DNA from: CAYRIY01 sp964424335
GTDB lineage: Bacteria; Bacillota; Limnochordia; DTU080; RSA5
Assembly: GCA_964424335.1 (NCBI GenBank)
Contig: CAYRIY010000001.1
Span: 1 to 64,000 of the forward strand
Direction: 5' to 3'
DNA length: 64,000 nucleotides
Shown: piece after piece, positions 62,025 through 64,000 of the stretch
Position numbering within the stretch: position 1 is the stretch's first letter
How the letters are laid out: each line of letters opens with the position of its first letter
Notes under the pieces: generated by a model
The model's input: only the letters and a program-made list of their open reading frames with translations
Told to the model about the DNA's origin: nothing
Databases searched by the model: none
Translations under genes and position numbers: made by a program

Positions 62025-63293
62025 TTGATCAACCGCATGTTTGCGATCATCCTTGCGACGGTGCTCTCATTTGCGATCACGGATGTCGGCTCCGCGGGCG
62101 GGGCCACCAAGATCACAATCGGACTGCCCGGCGGGAGCGCGGCTCACGACCCGAGGATCCTCGAACGATTCCTTGAGTCACATCCGGACATCGAAGTAGA
62201 AACCATCGTCTTCCCGTGGGAAGAGTTCTTTACGAAACTCTCGTTGATGCTCGTCACCGATACTGCCCCCGACGTTTGGTACGGCGAGGCGGGCAGGGCA
62301 TTCGAATGGTACAAAGCCGGATTTACTGAAGACCTGGGCCCCCGGGCCGAGCGCGACCTGGCGCTCGAGGATTTCTTCATGCTCGACGCGGCGCAAGATC
62401 CCGCGACCGGAGCTTGGACCGGCGTGCCGAGCGACTTCCAAATCACCTCGCTCTACTACAACATCCAGCACCTCGCGTCGGCCGGCATTCCATTTCCTGA
62501 TGAGACTTGGACCATTCGCCATCTCTTCGAGTCGGCGCGAAAATTGACGAAAAGAGACGGCGATGTGGCGGAGCGTTGGGGGTTTAACCTACAGCCTGAG
62601 TACATCACGTCGGGATGGATGCTATGGATCAAGCTGCTCGGCGGCCAAGTGCTCGATCCTTCGCGCACGGAGTCGAGGCTCGCGCACAGCGATACAGTCG
62701 CCGCATTGAGGACGATGGGCGAGATGATCCATGAAACCCACATCACGCCGTCGCCGGCCGACGAGGCATTTCCTGCGTGGGCCGCAGTCTCAGGGTTTCA
62801 ACAAGGCACGACCTCGATGATGTTCAACATCTACTCCTGGAACAACTTCCTGCACGCCTATGGCATGGACGAGTACGACGTCGCGGTCGTCCCAGCGTCC
62901 GACGACGGCAGGCGCGTGACCACCGCCGTGCCTAATGTATGGGTGGTGAACGCCAAGTCATCTCCTGGGCGCCGTGATGCCGCCTGGGAATGGATCAAGT
63001 TTCAAGTCGGCGAAGAAGCGCAGCGGATCCGGATGTCCGGTGGGGCGGGCGTCCCGGTAAACCGCAACGTAGCGTTTGAGTTCATCGAGCTTCCAAACCC
63101 GCCCGACAATCGAATCGTTTACCTCGACAGCTTTGCGTTCGCCCAGACGCTCGAGGAAAACGCCGTCTGGGAACGGTACCGCCGCGCGGTGGAGGAGGAG
63201 CTCCTACCGTTTTGGGGCGGACAGATCTCGGCGGAGGAGGCCGCCCTTCGGGCAGACCATAAGGTCGGGTTGATCTTGAGTGAGCTGTCCTAG
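62025..63293 (+). CDS. Sugar ABC transporter substrate-binding protein (type 1, orphan)
   Basis: 422 residues, TTG start with GGGAGGG. Signal peptide (IILATVLSFAITDVGSAG), then the type 1 solute-binding fold: ERFLESHPDIEVETIVFPWEEF, LVTDTAPDVWYGEAG, SLYYNIQHLASAGIPFPDETWTI and AWEWIKFQVGEEAQ. Only its C-terminus meets the next gene, which converges with overlapping stops. No permease is nearby. The 170 nt before it contain a hairpin (GCACAGCC/GGCTGTGC, 61933-61954) without a T-tract. Confidence 0.9.
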   Translation: MINRMFAIILATVLSFAITDVGSAGGATKITIGLPGGSAAHDPRILERFLESHPDIEVETIVFPWEEFFTKLSLMLVTDTAPDVWYGEAGRAFEWYKAGFTEDLGPRAERDLALEDFFMLDAAQDPATGAWTGVPSDFQITSLYYNIQHLASAGIPFPDETWTIRHLFESARKLTKRDGDVAERWGFNLQPEYITSGWMLWIKLLGGQVLDPSRTESRLAHSDTVAALRTMGEMIHETHITPSPADEAFPAWAAVSGFQQGTTSMMFNIYSWNNFLHAYGMDEYDVAVVPASDDGRRVTTAVPNVWVVNAKSSPGRRDAAWEWIKFQVGEEAQRIRMSGGAGVPVNRNVAFEFIELPNPPDNRIVYLDSFAFAQTLEENAVWERYRRAVEEELLPFWGGQISAEEAALRADHKVGLILSELS

Positions 63294-64000
63294 TCTCTGA
63301 CGGGTGGGCGCGGCGGAACATACCGCCAATCTAAGTCGTCGTCGATTCGAATCCATTCGTGAGCCGACAGGCGGGAGGCGATGAGGTACTGCGCCTCCCG
63401 CAAGTTTCTTCCGGGCGTTTCTTTGACGCACGTGTACGATACGCCGTCGATGACAAATCCGTAAAAGTCGACTTGCGATACTTGGTGCACTCTGTATACG
63501 TAGCGGTCGTCGAAACTCTCGTTCCAAACGCGCCAGCGGCCCATGACGTCTCTTGCAAGCTGCGGACAGGCGTCCTTACTGTCACGGAGGTTGATCATGT
63601 AAAAGCGTGTGTCGACTCCGGTCTCCCTGGTCGGGTCGAGTCCCGCCTCCATTTGCCGGGCGCCTTGTCCGATCGACATGACCGCTGCTTCAAGCTGGGC
63701 CCCTCCCAAAGACCTCGGGGCGTCCACCGCAAATACGTATCCGAAATAGAGCAGCGCTACGACGCCTCCGATCCAGATGAGCGGCGTGGGGAGGGTAAGC
63801 GGGGGCGGGATCGGCGGAGACTCATAACCGCTTGGGCCAAGCTCCTCTCGATAGGGACGCCAGTACTCGGTCGAACTCAAAGTCGTCGCGGTCGAAATCC
63901 GGTCGACGAGGTCGTAGAAGACGGCGCCCGCGAGGTCTGAAAGGCGTCGGTCATCTACGGCGTCAAAGGGTCCTTTAACGACTAGCGCTACCGGGAGCGA
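63290..64000 (-). CDS. Unknown single-pass membrane protein, N-terminus beyond window
   Basis: The frame stays open from 63290 to the window edge at 64000, at least 236 residues, so the true start lies further on. TTG 63880 is a possible internal start. Readable parts: LPVALVVKGPFDAVDDRRL, a proline-rich stretch, one membrane helix (PLIWIGGVVALLYFGYVFAV) and a soluble end of about 130 residues with two Cys (DACPQL; YTCVKE). No family recognised. Stops of this gene and the SBP gene overlap by 4 nt. Confidence 0.6.
   Translation of the reverse strand, partial: SLPVALVVKGPFDAVDDRRLSDLAGAVFYDLVDRISTATTLSSTEYWRPYREELGPSGYESPPIPPPLTLPTPLIWIGGVVALLYFGYVFAVDAPRSLGGAQLEAAVMSIGQGARQMEAGLDPTRETGVDTRFYMINLRDSKDACPQLARDVMGRWRVWNESFDDRYVYRVHQVSQVDFYGFVIDGVSYTCVKETPGRNLREAQYLIASRLSAHEWIRIDDDLDWRYVPPRPPVRD

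Overview
The window looks like a chromosomal piece of a spore-forming, fairly high-GC member of the Bacillota. It carries spoIVA, spoIIP, a gerW/ytfJ-type gene, a YIEGIA locus and a Spo0E-like gene beside Firmicute-style housekeeping clusters (scpA-scpB, cmk-plsC-rpsA, der-plsY-gpsA). GTG and TTG starts are very common, genes often overlap by 4 nt (ATGA or GTGA), and several promoters have an extended -10 (TGN before the hexamer). The class cannot be fixed from this sequence; a deep, high-GC lineage such as a Limnochordia- or Symbiobacteria-like group is only a guess. Three runs of N show that this is a draft scaffold, and all three look like unresolved contig overlaps rather than missing sequence.

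Region 1 (1-5.5 kb): the end of lysA, an HD-domain gene, scpA-scpB, a DUF2953 gene and ytfJ/gerW, closed by a terminator; then a promoter, a KtrB/TrkH potassium transporter subunit and a pseudouridine synthase. Region 2 (5.5-11.2 kb): the most interesting block. A promoter and a terminator-bearing leader with three UAG triplets in one hairpin loop precede a HutP-family RNA-binding protein gene. This is followed, mostly with overlaps, by a fused chorismate mutase-aminotransferase gene, aroF, tyrA and aroA: a tyrosine/chorismate operon that may be controlled by HutP-like antitermination. Region 3 (11.4-23 kb): cmk, plsC, rpsA, a DUF1614 gene, spoIIP, the YIEGIA trio, der, plsY, gpsA and spoIVA. 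Region 4 (23-29 kb): an MBL-fold hydrolase, the threonine/lysine branch operon hom-thrC-thrB-lysC, and tRNA-Pro(GGG).

Region 5 (29-49.5 kb) is accessory catabolic and secreted-protein territory. It has three substrate-binding or sensing modules without their own permeases, a beta-lactamase-like serine hydrolase, and divergent AraC and PhyH-type dioxygenase genes. It also has a secreted trypsin-fold protein that seems to have lost its catalytic histidine, two ROK regulators, a DegT-type aminotransferase, the UPF0261 + TIM-barrel pair that matches the two halves of plant Tm-1, an EEP-family phosphodiesterase, and a minus-strand set (esterase, sugar-binding protein, ROK, Gfo/Idh/MocA oxidoreductase, epimerase) that reads as a sugar or glycoside operon. 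Region 6 (49.7-54.1 kb) is a complete aapJQMP general amino-acid ABC transporter. Region 7 (54.2-64 kb) holds an ECF sigma/anti-sigma pair, a Spo0E-like phosphatase, a MacAB-like efflux system, small unknown proteins, a soluble tandem-GGDEF protein, another sugar-type binding protein and an unknown membrane protein that runs off the end. No rRNA, CRISPR array, insertion sequence or prophage was seen.
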